From assembly GCA_000421005.1 (NCBI GenBank), contig ATWA01000001.1:1-64000 (forward strand): a stretch of 64,000 nucleotides of DNA, read 5' to 3'. Below the pieces are notes generated by a model. That model saw only the letters and a program-made list of their open reading frames with translations. It did not search any database and had not been told where the DNA came from. Position numbers and translations under genes: made by a program. This document shows, piece after piece, positions 23,812-32,616 of the stretch. The DNA is from Clostridiales bacterium NK3B98 (GTDB lineage: Bacteria > Bacillota > Clostridia > Oscillospirales > Oscillospiraceae). Numbering within the stretch: the stretch's first letter is position 1; each line of letters begins with the position of its first letter.

Positions 23812-25640
23812 TCCTGTGCTCCTTCCTCCGGATGGAAGTAGTGATAAATCTCTTTTGCGGTGTTTTTCGGCACCACCTGTGCCAATTGCTCCTCACTGGC
23901 GGCACGGATTGCCTTCACCGTCTTAAACCATGCCATCAACGCCTGACGGCGTTTTTCCCCTACGCCGGGGATTTCCTCCAGCTTGGAGGTCACCGTCTGC
24001 CGGGCGTGACTCTCCCGGTGGAAGGTGATGGCAAAGCGGTGGGTCTCCTCCTGAATCCGTCCCACCAGAGCGAACAGGGCGGGGTTGGACTGGATGCCGA
24101 TTTCCCTGCCGTCCTGGGCCACCAGCGCACGGGTACGGTGCCGGTCGTCTTTTACCATGCCGAATATGGGCACGCTCAGACCCAGATTTTCCACCACCTG
24201 CACCGCAACGTGTACCTGTCCCAGCCCGCCGTCCATGAGAATCAGGTCTGGCAGGTCGCCGAATTTCTCGTCCCCGTCCAGATAGCGTCTGAACCGCCGG
24301 GTCAGCACCTGCTCCATGGAGGCGTAGTCGTCGGGATGCTCCATATCCCGCAGCTTGAATCGGCGGTAGTCCCGTTTCAGGGGCTTGCCGTCCACAAAGA
24401 CGGTCATGGATGCCACAATATTGCTGGCTCCGGTGTTGGAGATGTCGTAGGCCTCAATCCGCTCCGGGGCAGCGGGCAGCGCCAGCATATGCCCCAGCAG
24501 CTCCATCAGCTTGCTCTGCCGCTCCTGCTGGCTGGTGGCCCGCTCCGCCTCGTCCAGTGCCGTGCGCTGGGCCAGCTGAATCAGATTGGCCTTGTCCCCC
24601 CGCTGGGGTACGGTGAAGCTCACCTTGTGACCTGCCCGCTGGCTCAAAAGCTCGGCCAGCTCCTCCATATCCTCAAAGCCCCGGGGCAGCAGAATCTCTC
24701 TGGGCAGCACCGGGCGGCTCAGGTAATACTGCTTCACCAGCGTGGAGACGATTTCCTCCGTCTCCTCCTCCATGGGGGTGTTCATCAGCTGGGTATCCCG
24801 GTCGGTGAGGGAACCCTTGAGAAAATGCAGCACCACGAAGCAGCTTTTCGCCGTTCCCCGGTAAAAGCCGGCCACATCGGTGTCCGCCCGGGAGGTGGCT
24901 ACCACCCGCTGCCGGGTGCCTAAGAGCTGAATGGCCTGCAATCTGTCCCGAATCTGGGCGGCCTCCTCAAAGCGCAACTGCTCAGAGGCGTCCAGCATGG
25001 CCTGACGCAGCTCTCCCTCTACCTGAGTAAACCGGCCCTCCAGCAGCCGCACCGCCTGAGCGATGCGCCGGTCATACTCCGCCTCGTCCGGTTTTCCCAG
25101 ACACCAGCCGTCGCACAGTCCCAGATGATGGTTGAGGCAGGGGCGCTCCTTGCCGATGTCCCGGGGAAACACCCGGGAGCAGGTGGGCAGGCGCAGGGCT
25201 TTGGCGATGGCACGAAGGCTCTCTCCGGTGGCCTGTCTGCCCCCGTAGGGGCCGAAGTATCTCGCCCCGTCCTTGGCCGGCTTGGAGACCATGGCGAAGC
25301 GGGGGTAGGGTTCCTCCGGGAGGCGGACGTAGGGATAGCCCTTGTCGTCCTTCAACAGGATATTATACCGGGGCCTGTGCCGTTTAATCAGGGAGTTTTC
25401 CAGCACCAGCGCCTCGAACTCGCTGGAGGCCAGCAGGTAGTCGAAGTGGTCAATCTGCGCCACCATAGCCCGGGTTTTGGCGTTGTGGCTGGCAAGGTCG
25501 GCAAAATACTGGCTCACCCGGTTTTTCAGCGCCCGGGACTTGCCCACATAGATGACCGTCCCCGCCTTGTCCATCATGATATACACCCCCGGCCCCAGCG
25601 GCAGGGAGTGGGCTTTTTGTTTCAGCTCCTCTTTGGTCAT
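23808..25640 (-). CDS. uvrC: Excinuclease ABC subunit UvrC
   Basis: A 610-residue nuclease that cuts on both sides of the lesion in the UvrB-DNA complex. The N-terminal GIY-YIG domain (GVYIMMDKAGTVIYVGKSR, about residues 18-36) makes the 3' cut. A UVR motif follows near residue 210 (QLRFEEAAQIRDRLQAI), then the RNase H-like domain (LILMDGGLGQVHVA) for the 5' cut, and the C-terminal HhH repeats (LEEIPGVGEKRRQALM). It is more than 17 kb from uvrBA and heads the uvrC-rsmD-coaD unit. No separate promoter was seen between it and the HPr gene. Confidence 0.98.
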   Translation of the reverse strand: MTKEELKQKAHSLPLGPGVYIMMDKAGTVIYVGKSRALKNRVSQYFADLASHNAKTRAMVAQIDHFDYLLASSEFEALVLENSLIKRHRPRYNILLKDDKGYPYVRLPEEPYPRFAMVSKPAKDGARYFGPYGGRQATGESLRAIAKALRLPTCSRVFPRDIGKERPCLNHHLGLCDGWCLGKPDEAEYDRRIAQAVRLLEGRFTQVEGELRQAMLDASEQLRFEEAAQIRDRLQAIQLLGTRQRVVATSRADTDVAGFYRGTAKSCFVVLHFLKGSLTDRDTQLMNTPMEEETEEIVSTLVKQYYLSRPVLPREILLPRGFEDMEELAELLSQRAGHKVSFTVPQRGDKANLIQLAQRTALDEAERATSQQERQSKLMELLGHMLALPAAPERIEAYDISNTGASNIVASMTVFVDGKPLKRDYRRFKLRDMEHPDDYASMEQVLTRRFRRYLDGDEKFGDLPDLILMDGGLGQVHVAVQVVENLGLSVPIFGMVKDDRHRTRALVAQDGREIGIQSNPALFALVGRIQEETHRFAITFHRESHARQTVTSKLEEIPGVGEKRRQALMAWFKTVKAIRAASEEQLAQVVPKNTAKEIYHYFHPEEGAQE

Positions 25641-25660
25641 GGCATTATCCTAGTAAAACA

Positions 25661-25679
25661 GCCACCGCACAGCGGTGGC
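25661..25679 (-). terminator. Terminator of the HPr-like gene
   Basis: GCCACCGC (25661-25668) pairs with GCGGTGGC (25672-25679). The minus-strand tail is TGTTTTAC. It may be partial, since uvrC downstream has no clear promoter of its own. Confidence 0.7.
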
Positions 25680-25705
25680 CGTTTGTTGTTTCCATTGCGG
25701 TTGGT

Positions 25706-25969
25706 TTAGCGGTCCAGCCCGTTGGCCAGCAGCTCTACCAGAGACTCCACTGCCTCCTGCTCGTCAGCGCCGTCGGCAATGATGTTGATTTCGGTGCCCT
25801 GCACCACGCCCAGAGACAGAACGCCCAGCAGGCTCTTGGCATTCACACGGCGCTCATCCTTCTCCATCCAGATGGAGCTTCTGAACTCGTTGGCCTTTTG
25901 GATGAAAAAGGTAGCAGGACGAGCATAAAGGCCCACCTGATTGTTCACCACAGCAGCTTTTACGGTCAT
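25706..25969 (-). CDS. HPr-family protein lacking His15 (Crh-like)
   Basis: An 87-residue HPr-fold protein. The motif that normally holds phosphorylatable His15 reads GLYARPATF, with tyrosine exactly at residue 15, while the HPr kinase site Ser46 is kept in KSLLGVLSLG. It therefore should not relay phosphate from PEP to sugar permeases but could still be Ser-phosphorylated, as Bacillus Crh is. AGGAGG precedes the ATG. The frame open upstream is promoter sequence. Transcribed alone. This Tyr form is, from memory, common in related Clostridia. A regulatory role is inferred. Confidence 0.88.
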   Translation of the reverse strand: MTVKAAVVNNQVGLYARPATFFIQKANEFRSSIWMEKDERRVNAKSLLGVLSLGVVQGTEINIIADGADEQEAVESLVELLANGLDR

Positions 25970-26001
25970 GCAAATACCTCCTAAGGGGTTGATGATAAGG
26001 T

Positions 26002-26031
26002 ATTCTAGCAAATTCGTTCCTTGCGCGTCAA
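26002..26031 (-). promoter_or_regulatory. Promoter for the HPr-like gene
   Basis: Minus-strand TTGACG (26026-26031) and TAGAAT (26002-26007), spacer 18 bp. Confidence 0.7.
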
Positions 26032-26107
26032 CGGCATTTTCAACAAAGTTTTCACCCACAGGCGTGAAATCGTGCCGCAGGGACACTACACCGGACGGAA
26101 GCCGCTG

Positions 26108-28486
26108 CTACTTCAACTCCACCACCGTGACCCCCATCTCCCCTTCTCCGAACCGTCCGGGGCGATAGGATTTCACATAGCGGCTGCCCTTGAGATGCTG
26201 CCACACCGCCTGCCGCAGCGCCCCGGTGCCCTTGCCGTGGATGATGGTCACCGTTTTCAGCCGCCCCATCACTGCATCGTCCAAAAAGGCGTCGATGGCG
26301 TTCTGGCACTCGTCGGTCATCATGCCCCGGATGTCCAGAGTAGAGCTGGCGGCAGAGGTACGCATCTGGTGCTGCACCCTGCCCACCATTTGCTGGTGGG
26401 AGACCTTGACAGCGGTTTTGGGCACATCCAGCACCCGCACTTCCTCCTGCTTTGCAGTGATGGTGAGGATGCCCGCCTGCAATTTCAGGGTGCCGTCCTT
26501 GCCTACGGAAATCACCTGCGCCTTTGTGCCCACATTGAGCAGCTCCACCGTGTCTCCCGGCTGCGCCTCCCGGGTGGGGGGAAGGGTCTCTTTCTGCCTG
26601 CGCTTCAGCTTCTCCTCCGCCTTGTTGAGACTGCGGCGCAGCTCGGAGCGGCGGCGGTTGGCGTCCTCCGCATTTTGCGCTTTGTTCTGGCTCTTTTTCA
26701 TGTCGTCCAGCTGACGGAACACCTGATTGGAGACGATTCTGGCCTGTTGCAAAATGTCCTCCGCCTCTTTGCGGGCGGATTCGGTGAGCTTCTCCCGCTG
26801 CTGCTCCATCTCCCGGCGAAGCTGGGCGGCCTTATCCGCATCGGCGGACATCTCCGCTTTCAGGCGCTCCGCCTCCGCCTTGGCCTGCTCCATCTCCCGG
26901 CGCTGCTGCTCCAGCTTGGTGAGCACGTCTTCAAACTGGACGTTGCGCCGGTCAATCCGCCGGGCGGCGTTGTCGATAATATGCTCCGGCAGCCCCAGAC
27001 GGCGGGAGATGGCAAAGGCGTTGGACTTGCCGGGGATGCCGATGAGCAGCCGGAAGGTGGGCTTGAGGGTCTCCACGTCAAACTCACAGGAGGCGTTTTC
27101 CACCCCCGGCTGGGTCATGGCGTAGGTTTTCAGCTCCGCATAGTGGGTGGTGGCGGCTACCCTCGCCCCAAGACTTCTGGCCTCCTCAATCACCGCAACT
27201 GCCAGCGCAGCGCCCTCCACCGGGTCGGTACCCGCCCCCAGCTCGTCAAAGAGAATCAGGGTGTTCTCGTCCGTCTCCTCCAAAAAGCCCACGATGTTGG
27301 TGATGTGGGAGGAGAAGGTGGACAGGGACTGTTCAATGGACTGCTCGTCCCCGATGTCCGCCAGCACCCGGTCAAACACCGGGCAAACGCTGCCGTCCGC
27401 CACCGGAAGCTGCAAGCCGCACTGTGCCATCAGCACCAGCAGACCCACCGTTTTCAGCGTCACCGTCTTGCCGCCGGTGTTGGGTCCGGTAATCACCAGC
27501 GTGTCAAACCGTCTGCCCAGATCCACATCGATGGGGACGGCGGTTTTTGCGTCCAGAAGGGGATGCCGGGCGTGGAGAAAATTCAGACTGTGATCCTCAC
27601 TGAGCCGGGGGCGCATGGCGTGCATCCGGTAGGACAGCTTTGCCCGGGCAAAGATCAGATCCAGCGCCACCAGCAGGGTGTAGTCATTGAGCAAATCATC
27701 CCGGTGATCGGCGGCCTCACTGGTCAGCTCCGCCAGAATCCGGGCGATCTCCTTTTCCTCCCGGGCGTACAGCTCCCGCAGCTCGTTGTTGGCCTTCACC
27801 GCCCCCATAGGCTCTACAAACAGGGTAGAGCCGGAGGCGGAAATGTCATGCACCAGTCCGGGGACGCTGCCCTTGCACTCCGCCTTCACCGGCACCACGA
27901 ACCGGTTGGAGCGGATGGTGATGATCGGCTCCTGCAGGTACTTGGCAGAGGCGGAGGAGATGAGGTGCTGCAGCACCTCCCGTGCCTTGCCGGAGGACAG
28001 GCGGATTTTCCGGCGGATGTCGGCCAGCTCCGGGGAGGCGTTGTCCGCAATCTCGTCCTCGGAGAGGATGGCGCCGAAAATCCGGTCTTCCAGATACTTG
28101 TTGGCCTTGAGGGAGCGAAACAGGGGGGTGAGGCAGTCCGCCTCCTCCTGCTCGCTCTGGCAGGACTGGGTCTCCCGGGCGCAGCGCAGCACCCGGGCGA
28201 TGTCCAGCAGCTCCTTGGGGTTGAGGGAGCCGCCGATGGCAGCCCGGCGCAGGGATTCCTCCACCGGGCGCAGATCTCCAAAGCCGGGGGCGTTGCCCAG
28301 ATCGGACATGGCCACGGCGGCGGCAGTCTCATTTTGCAGCCGCTCCACCTCCTCCCGCTGGATGGCGGGACGCAGGGCAAGGGCGTTCTCCTTGGCCTGA
28401 CGGCTCACCGCCTCTTTGGCCAGCAGCTCCAGCACCCGGGGCAGCTCCAGTGTTCGGATGGATTTTTCAAAACGTTCGCTTATCAT
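26108..28486 (-). CDS. mutS2: Endonuclease MutS2
   Basis: A 792-residue MutS-family ATPase with a C-terminal Smr nuclease domain. In Gram-positives it limits homologous recombination and can act on collided ribosomes. The ATPase core has Walker A TGPNTGGKTVTLK (about residue 333 onward) and LILFDELGAGTDP. A long coiled coil (about 510-640) follows, and the Smr domain closes the protein with LDIRGMMTDE and IIHGKGTGALR. The mismatch-recognition domain of MutS1 is absent, as expected. Own promoter at 28554-28582. Confidence 0.97.
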   Translation of the reverse strand: MISERFEKSIRTLELPRVLELLAKEAVSRQAKENALALRPAIQREEVERLQNETAAAVAMSDLGNAPGFGDLRPVEESLRRAAIGGSLNPKELLDIARVLRCARETQSCQSEQEEADCLTPLFRSLKANKYLEDRIFGAILSEDEIADNASPELADIRRKIRLSSGKAREVLQHLISSASAKYLQEPIITIRSNRFVVPVKAECKGSVPGLVHDISASGSTLFVEPMGAVKANNELRELYAREEKEIARILAELTSEAADHRDDLLNDYTLLVALDLIFARAKLSYRMHAMRPRLSEDHSLNFLHARHPLLDAKTAVPIDVDLGRRFDTLVITGPNTGGKTVTLKTVGLLVLMAQCGLQLPVADGSVCPVFDRVLADIGDEQSIEQSLSTFSSHITNIVGFLEETDENTLILFDELGAGTDPVEGAALAVAVIEEARSLGARVAATTHYAELKTYAMTQPGVENASCEFDVETLKPTFRLLIGIPGKSNAFAISRRLGLPEHIIDNAARRIDRRNVQFEDVLTKLEQQRREMEQAKAEAERLKAEMSADADKAAQLRREMEQQREKLTESARKEAEDILQQARIVSNQVFRQLDDMKKSQNKAQNAEDANRRRSELRRSLNKAEEKLKRRQKETLPPTREAQPGDTVELLNVGTKAQVISVGKDGTLKLQAGILTITAKQEEVRVLDVPKTAVKVSHQQMVGRVQHQMRTSAASSTLDIRGMMTDECQNAIDAFLDDAVMGRLKTVTIIHGKGTGALRQAVWQHLKGSRYVKSYRPGRFGEGEMGVTVVELK

Positions 28487-28553
28487 AGTGATTCCCTGAT
28501 TGTGTCAAAATATTTCGTTTTCCCCTTTGGAATGGGGGACATTTCGTATGCAC

Positions 28554-28582
28554 AGAATACCAGAAAACAGCGGCATTTGCAA
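28554..28582 (-). promoter_or_regulatory. Promoter for mutS2
   Basis: Minus-strand TTGCAA (28577-28582) and TATTCT (28554-28559), spacer 17 bp. The same hexamer pair and spacing occur at the toxin promoter 11386-11414. Confidence 0.6.
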
Positions 28583-28625
28583 CCCTGACAGCCGTTCTGT
28601 ACCCACGCAAAGCGGCACTTTTCCC

Positions 28626-28654
28626 TTGCCCCGCCCGGTGGGTTATGCTAGAAT
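28626..28654 (+). promoter_or_regulatory. Promoter for trmB-era
   Basis: TTGCCC (28626-28631) and TAGAAT (28649-28654), spacer 17 bp. Divergent from the mutS2 promoter. Confidence 0.5.
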
Positions 28655-28694
28655 GTACTGTTGATGAAGATTGATGCGAAATGAGGATAATTCC

Positions 28695-29411
28695 ATGAGA
28701 ATGAGACGAAAGAAAAACCTGATTCCCCGGCTGGAGGCCTGCGGCGATTACCGAATCACCGAACCGGAGAAGCTGCGGGGCAATTGGCGCAGCCTGTACC
28801 CGGAGACGGAACAGCTCTGGATTGAAATTGGCTGCGGCAAGGGCAGCTTTACGGTAGAGACCGCCCGGCGCAATCCAAACATCCTGCTCATCGCCATTGA
28901 GCGGGTGGCGGATGCCATGGTGATGGCCATGGAGAAGGCAAAGGCGGCCGGACTGCGCAATGTCTTTTTCCTCTGTGCCGACGCCGCCAAATTGGGGGAG
29001 AGCTTCGCCCCGGGGGAGGCGGACCGGATTTTCCTCAATTTCTCCGACCCATGGCCCTCCAAGCGGCACTGCCGCCGCCGGCTCACCCACGCCTCCTTTC
29101 TGCTCTCCTATCGGCAGGTACTGGGAGAGGGCGGGGAAATCCACTTCAAGACGGACAACCGCCCCCTCTTTGACTACTCCATGACCCAGTTCCCCGCTGC
29201 GGGCTATACCGTCAGTGAGGTGACATACGACCTGCACGCCGACGGCGTACAGGGGGTTATGACCGACTACGAGGCCAAATTCACCGCCGAGGGCGTGCCC
29301 ATCAACCGCTGCGTCGCCACGGTGGGGGCGATGCCGGAGCCCTTTGTCATGCCGGAGGATATGTCCCTGATTCCCTTCGGCTATGTGGAAGGGACAAAAT
29401 ACGGGCGGTGA
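28695..29411 (+). CDS. trmB: tRNA (guanine-N(7)-)-methyltransferase
   Basis: A 238-residue SAM-dependent enzyme forming m7G46 in tRNA. The SAM loop is EIGCGKGSFTVETARRNP, followed by AIERV and the C-terminal signature FSDPWPSKRHCRRRLTH. The frame can start at 28671 (TTG-ATG), but GAGG at 28683-28686 serves the ATG at 28695, and the MRMRRKKN start matches the family. The downstream gap contains a 24-bp palindromic repeat before era. Confidence 0.95.
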   Translation: MRMRRKKNLIPRLEACGDYRITEPEKLRGNWRSLYPETEQLWIEIGCGKGSFTVETARRNPNILLIAIERVADAMVMAMEKAKAAGLRNVFFLCADAAKLGESFAPGEADRIFLNFSDPWPSKRHCRRRLTHASFLLSYRQVLGEGGEIHFKTDNRPLFDYSMTQFPAAGYTVSEVTYDLHADGVQGVMTDYEAKFTAEGVPINRCVATVGAMPEPFVMPEDMSLIPFGYVEGTKYGR

Positions 29412-29421
29412 CCGGGCATCC

Positions 29422-29445
29422 GGGCGCACACTGTGCGCCCCTACG
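29422..29445 (-). repeat. Palindromic repeat, family B, copy 1
   Basis: GGGCGCACA-C-TGTGCGCCC is a perfect 9+1+9 palindrome, flanked by CTACG. Its reverse complement, CGTAGGGGCGCACAG..., matches 48645-48668 at 22 of 24 positions. Confidence 0.7.
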
Positions 29446-29461
29446 ATAAAAGGAGTCTCTT

Positions 29462-30358
29462 ATGAACGAAACAACCTGCGCTATGATTGCCATTGTGGGC
29501 CGCCCCAACGTGGGCAAGTCCACCCTGTTAAATGCACTGGTGGGGGAAAATGTGGCCATTGTCTCCGCCAAGCCCCAAACCACCCGCAACCGGATTACCG
29601 GGGTGGTGACTCGGGGCAGCGCCCAGTATATCTTTCTGGACACCCCCGGTCTGCACCGTGCCCGCACCCGGCTGGGGGAGTATATGGACAACGTGTCCCG
29701 TTCCAGCGTGGCGGATGTGGACGCCGCCGTGCTGGTGGTGGAGCCTATCCCCAGCCCCGGCGACGCCGAGCGGGAGCTGATGCGCCGCATGGAGCAGATC
29801 GGCGTGCCCTCCATTCTGGTCATCAACAAAATTGACCGGGTGGAGCAGAAGGAGCGCCTGCTGGAGGTAATTGCCGCCTACCAGAAGGAGCATCACTTCG
29901 ATCAGGTGCTGCCCGTCTCCGCCAAGGAGGGGGACGGGGTGGAGCAGCTTTTTGACCTGCTCTCGCCCTATCAGGCTCAGTCTCCATGGTTCTTCCCGGA
30001 GGACGCCTTTACCGACCAGCCGGAGCGGCAGATTGTAGGGGAGATTTTGCGGGAGAAGCTGCTCACCTGTCTGGACAAGGAGATTCCCCACGGTACCGCC
30101 GTCTCCATTGAGAAGTTCCATGAGCGGGAGGACGGGGTGATTCACATTGAAGCCCTGATCTACTGCGAAAAGGACAGCCACAAGGGAATTATCATCGGCA
30201 AAAAGGGCGCTATGCTGAAAAAGATTTCCTCTCAGGCAAGGGCGGACATGGAGGCGTTTCTGGACGCCAAGGTGTTTTTGCAGACATGGGTGAAGGTGAA
30301 GGAAAACTGGCGGGACAATCCCGGTCTGATCCGCTCCTTCGGCTTTACCGAGGACTGA
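29462..30358 (+). CDS. era: GTPase Era
   Basis: A 298-residue essential GTPase that binds the 3' end of 16S rRNA during 30S maturation. G1 is IVGRPNVGKST (about residues 11-21), the effector region is KPQTTRNRI, G3 is LDTPGLH and G4 is INKIDR. The C-terminal KH domain has KDSHKGIIIGKKGAMLKKIS. AAGGAG precedes the ATG. traX follows 4 bp downstream. Confidence 0.98.
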   Translation: MNETTCAMIAIVGRPNVGKSTLLNALVGENVAIVSAKPQTTRNRITGVVTRGSAQYIFLDTPGLHRARTRLGEYMDNVSRSSVADVDAAVLVVEPIPSPGDAERELMRRMEQIGVPSILVINKIDRVEQKERLLEVIAAYQKEHHFDQVLPVSAKEGDGVEQLFDLLSPYQAQSPWFFPEDAFTDQPERQIVGEILREKLLTCLDKEIPHGTAVSIEKFHEREDGVIHIEALIYCEKDSHKGIIIGKKGAMLKKISSQARADMEAFLDAKVFLQTWVKVKENWRDNPGLIRSFGFTED

Positions 30359-30362
30359 GAGA

Positions 30363-31133
30363 ATGTCTTTCAAGCTGCTGCCCCGGGACCTGCCCGGCTC
30401 CACCTTGAAGTGGATTGCCATGGTCACCATGTTTTTGGACCATGTGGGGGCTACGCTGGCGCTGCAATGGTATTACGCCACCTGGGACAAATTTCACTAC
30501 AACCTATACGCGGCGCTGCGCACCATCGGGCGGATTTCCTTCCCCATATTCTGCTTTCTGCTGGTGGAGGGGTTTGTCCACACTCGCAGCCGCCCCAAAT
30601 ACGCCGCCCGGCTGGGGCTGTTTGCGCTGGTGGCGGAGATTCCCTTTGACATCGCCTTTAACCGCCCTGCCAACGGGTTTTTGGAGTTTGGCAGCCAGAA
30701 CGTCTTTTTTACCCTGTTTCTGGGGTTGCTGGCTCTGTGGCTGTGGGAGGAGCTGGCACGGCGTGTTCCGCCACGGTGGGGATATGCCGTTCTGCTCCCC
30801 GCCATCCTGCCCAGTTACCTTCTTGCTGACCGGCTGGACACCGACTACGGCAGCTTCGGCGTGCTGCTCATCGCCGCCCTTGGAGCGGGGCGAGGGGTGC
30901 CGGGACGGGAGGCCAACCCCTATGGCCGGTATTTGCAGTTTGCTCTGGGTACGCTTGCCATACTCTACTGCTGCGTCAGCCGCAGCAACTGGATTGAGAT
31001 TTATGCCATTCTGGGTCTGCTGTTCTGTCTGCGCTACAACGGACAGCGGGGCAGCGGCGGCAAGTGGTTTTTCTACTGCTTCTATCCCGCCCACCTGCTG
31101 GCGCTGGGGCTTTTGACCCGGCTGCTGTTTTGA
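30363..31133 (+). CDS. TraX family membrane protein
   Basis: A 256-residue protein with about seven or eight membrane helices and the TraX-family (PF05857) opening LKWIAMVTMFLDHVGA, then IGRISFPIFCFLLVEGFVHTRSRPKYAARL and a glycine-rich end. TraX acetylates F-pilin in plasmid F, but chromosomal homologues in gut Firmicutes have no known substrate and are often considered acyltransferase-like. It starts 4 bp after era and interrupts the usual era-yqzL-recO order. Confidence 0.85.
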   Translation: MSFKLLPRDLPGSTLKWIAMVTMFLDHVGATLALQWYYATWDKFHYNLYAALRTIGRISFPIFCFLLVEGFVHTRSRPKYAARLGLFALVAEIPFDIAFNRPANGFLEFGSQNVFFTLFLGLLALWLWEELARRVPPRWGYAVLLPAILPSYLLADRLDTDYGSFGVLLIAALGAGRGVPGREANPYGRYLQFALGTLAILYCCVSRSNWIEIYAILGLLFCLRYNGQRGSGGKWFFYCFYPAHLLALGLLTRLLF

Positions 31134-31206
31134 TTTTCCAGCAGTATTTCGACCCTCTTCGTGCATACTATCTGCAAAGGAAACACACAACGAAGGGGGC
31201 TGCTAT

Positions 31207-31338
31207 ATGAGCCAGTCAGAGCAATGGAAGCTGTTTTTCGCCACCGGGCTTCCGGAGGCGTACACCTATCTGAAGGCAAAGGGGCGCCGGGATTCCCGTC
31301 AGCAGCCCCCCTCCGGCGGCAAAGACCGTCGGAGCTGA
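31207..31338 (+). CDS. yqzL: YqzL-like small protein
   Basis: A 43-residue protein: MSQSEQWKLFFATGLPEAYT, then YLKAKGRRDSRQQ and a glycine/serine tail. The WKLFFATG-x-x-x-x-Y-x-x-x-K pattern and its location between era and recO match the YqzL-like family (PF14006), whose function is unknown. AAGGGGGG (about 31193-31200) is its ribosome-binding site. recO begins 13 bp after its stop. Confidence 0.75.
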   Translation: MSQSEQWKLFFATGLPEAYTYLKAKGRRDSRQQPPSGGKDRRS

Positions 31339-31351
31339 GGGAGGTACATCC

Positions 31352-32113
31352 ATGCACGTCACCACAAGGGGGATTGTTCTCCGGGAGGCCGCCTATAAGG
31401 AGTCGGACAAAATCCTCACCATCCTCACCCCGGATCTGGGCCGCATCACCGCTCAGGCTCACGGCTGCCGGAAAAAGGGTAGCGGGCTGTCCTCTGCCAG
31501 CCAGATGCTGGTCTGGTCGGAGATGACCCTCTCTGAGTTTCGGGGACGGTGGACGCTCACCGAGGCGGCGGTGGAGCTGGAATTTCGCCAATTGCGCCGG
31601 GACTTGGAAAAGCTGGCGCTGGGCAGCTATTTTGCTGAGGTTTTGGAGGGAATTGTGCAGGAGGACAGCCAGCCGGAGGAGCTGCTCCCCCTGCTGCTCA
31701 ACTGTCTCTATGCGCTGGATCAGACGGACAAGCCCCTGTCTCAGGTAAAAGCCGCCTTTGAGGTGCGCTGCATGACCCTCTCCGGCTTTGCCCCCATGCT
31801 GGACGGCTGCGCCGTGTGCGGCAAAAATCCGCCGGAGCAGCCCCGGCTCAATCTCACCCAGGGGGTGCTCCACTGCGCTGATTGCGGAGCGAAAACGGGG
31901 GAGGGCATCTCCATGCCCCTGTCCCCCGGGGTGCTGGCTGCGCTGGTGCATCTGGTGAACTGTCCGGGCAGGCGGCTGCTCTCCTTCCGGCTGGACGAGG
32001 CGGGGCTGGAGCAGTTGGGGCAGGTCAGCGAAGCATACCTGCTCACCCAGACCGAACGGGGCTACCGGACACTGGACTATTACAAGCGTCTTCGCCTGCC
32101 CCTGAGCAAGTGA
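31352..32113 (+). CDS. recO: DNA repair protein RecO
   Basis: A 253-residue mediator of the RecFOR pathway that loads RecA on SSB-coated DNA. The N-terminal OB fold has TRGIVLREAAYKESDKILTILT, and the C-terminal helical domain holds a four-cysteine zinc motif (CAVCGKNP and CADCGAK, about residues 150-180). GGGAGG precedes the ATG. Upstream are yqzL, traX and era. Confidence 0.96.
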   Translation: MHVTTRGIVLREAAYKESDKILTILTPDLGRITAQAHGCRKKGSGLSSASQMLVWSEMTLSEFRGRWTLTEAAVELEFRQLRRDLEKLALGSYFAEVLEGIVQEDSQPEELLPLLLNCLYALDQTDKPLSQVKAAFEVRCMTLSGFAPMLDGCAVCGKNPPEQPRLNLTQGVLHCADCGAKTGEGISMPLSPGVLAALVHLVNCPGRRLLSFRLDEAGLEQLGQVSEAYLLTQTERGYRTLDYYKRLRLPLSK

Positions 32114-32164
32114 TCGTCCGAAGGGGCATTTTCAGAGAAAGTCGAAAAAAATGCTTTCATGCCG

Positions 32165-32193
32165 TTTCTTTCTCGGCAATGGTGTGGTACAAT
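32165..32193 (+). promoter_or_regulatory. Possible promoter for zapA
   Basis: A weak -35 TTTCTT (32165-32170) and a good -10 TACAAT (32188-32193) with a 17-bp spacer, about 50 bp before zapA. Confidence 0.4.
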
Positions 32194-32244
32194 AGACTAT
32201 CATCATCGTATTATGATAAAAACATCTCTCTCGGAGGGGTTGCT

Positions 32245-32571
32245 ATGAGTGAGAAAGTAACCGTAACCATCTGCGGACGCAGATATACCCTTGTCCCCGG
32301 CGAAAACGATGCCAATCTGGAGCAGATTGCCGCTCAGGTGGACGAAGCCATGACCGCCACCCTGCGGGATGCCCGGGTCACTCCGCTGGACGCCGCTGTG
32401 CTCACCGCCGTCAACGCCATGGATGCCGCCGTGCGCCAGCAGGGACAGATGGACTCCATGCGCTCCCAGCTCATGGAATCCATGGAGGAGCAAAAGCGGC
32501 TTCGTCAGGAGCTGGCGGATACCCGCCGGGAGCTGACCCGGCTGAAAAACGGGAAAAAGAACGGAAAATAA
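32245..32571 (+). CDS. zapA: Cell division protein ZapA
   Basis: A 108-residue FtsZ-ring-stabilising protein. The N-terminal beta part is KVTVTICGRRYTLVPGE, followed by a long helix that forms the antiparallel coiled coil (about residues 50-105). GGAGGGG (about 32233-32239) precedes the ATG at 32245. The longer open frame upstream is inside recO. A terminator follows directly. Confidence 0.88.
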   Translation: MSEKVTVTICGRRYTLVPGENDANLEQIAAQVDEAMTATLRDARVTPLDAAVLTAVNAMDAAVRQQGQMDSMRSQLMESMEEQKRLRQELADTRRELTRLKNGKKNGK

Positions 32572-32575
32572 CCAC

Positions 32576-32602
32576 AAAGGGGGCTGGAACGCAGCCTCCT
32601 TT
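32576..32602 (+). terminator. Terminator after zapA
   Basis: AAAGGGGGCTG (32576-32586) pairs over 11 bp (one G-T) with CAGCCTCCTTT (32592-32602), followed by TTT. Confidence 0.85.
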
Positions 32603-32616
32603 TTTCGGAGGAAACT

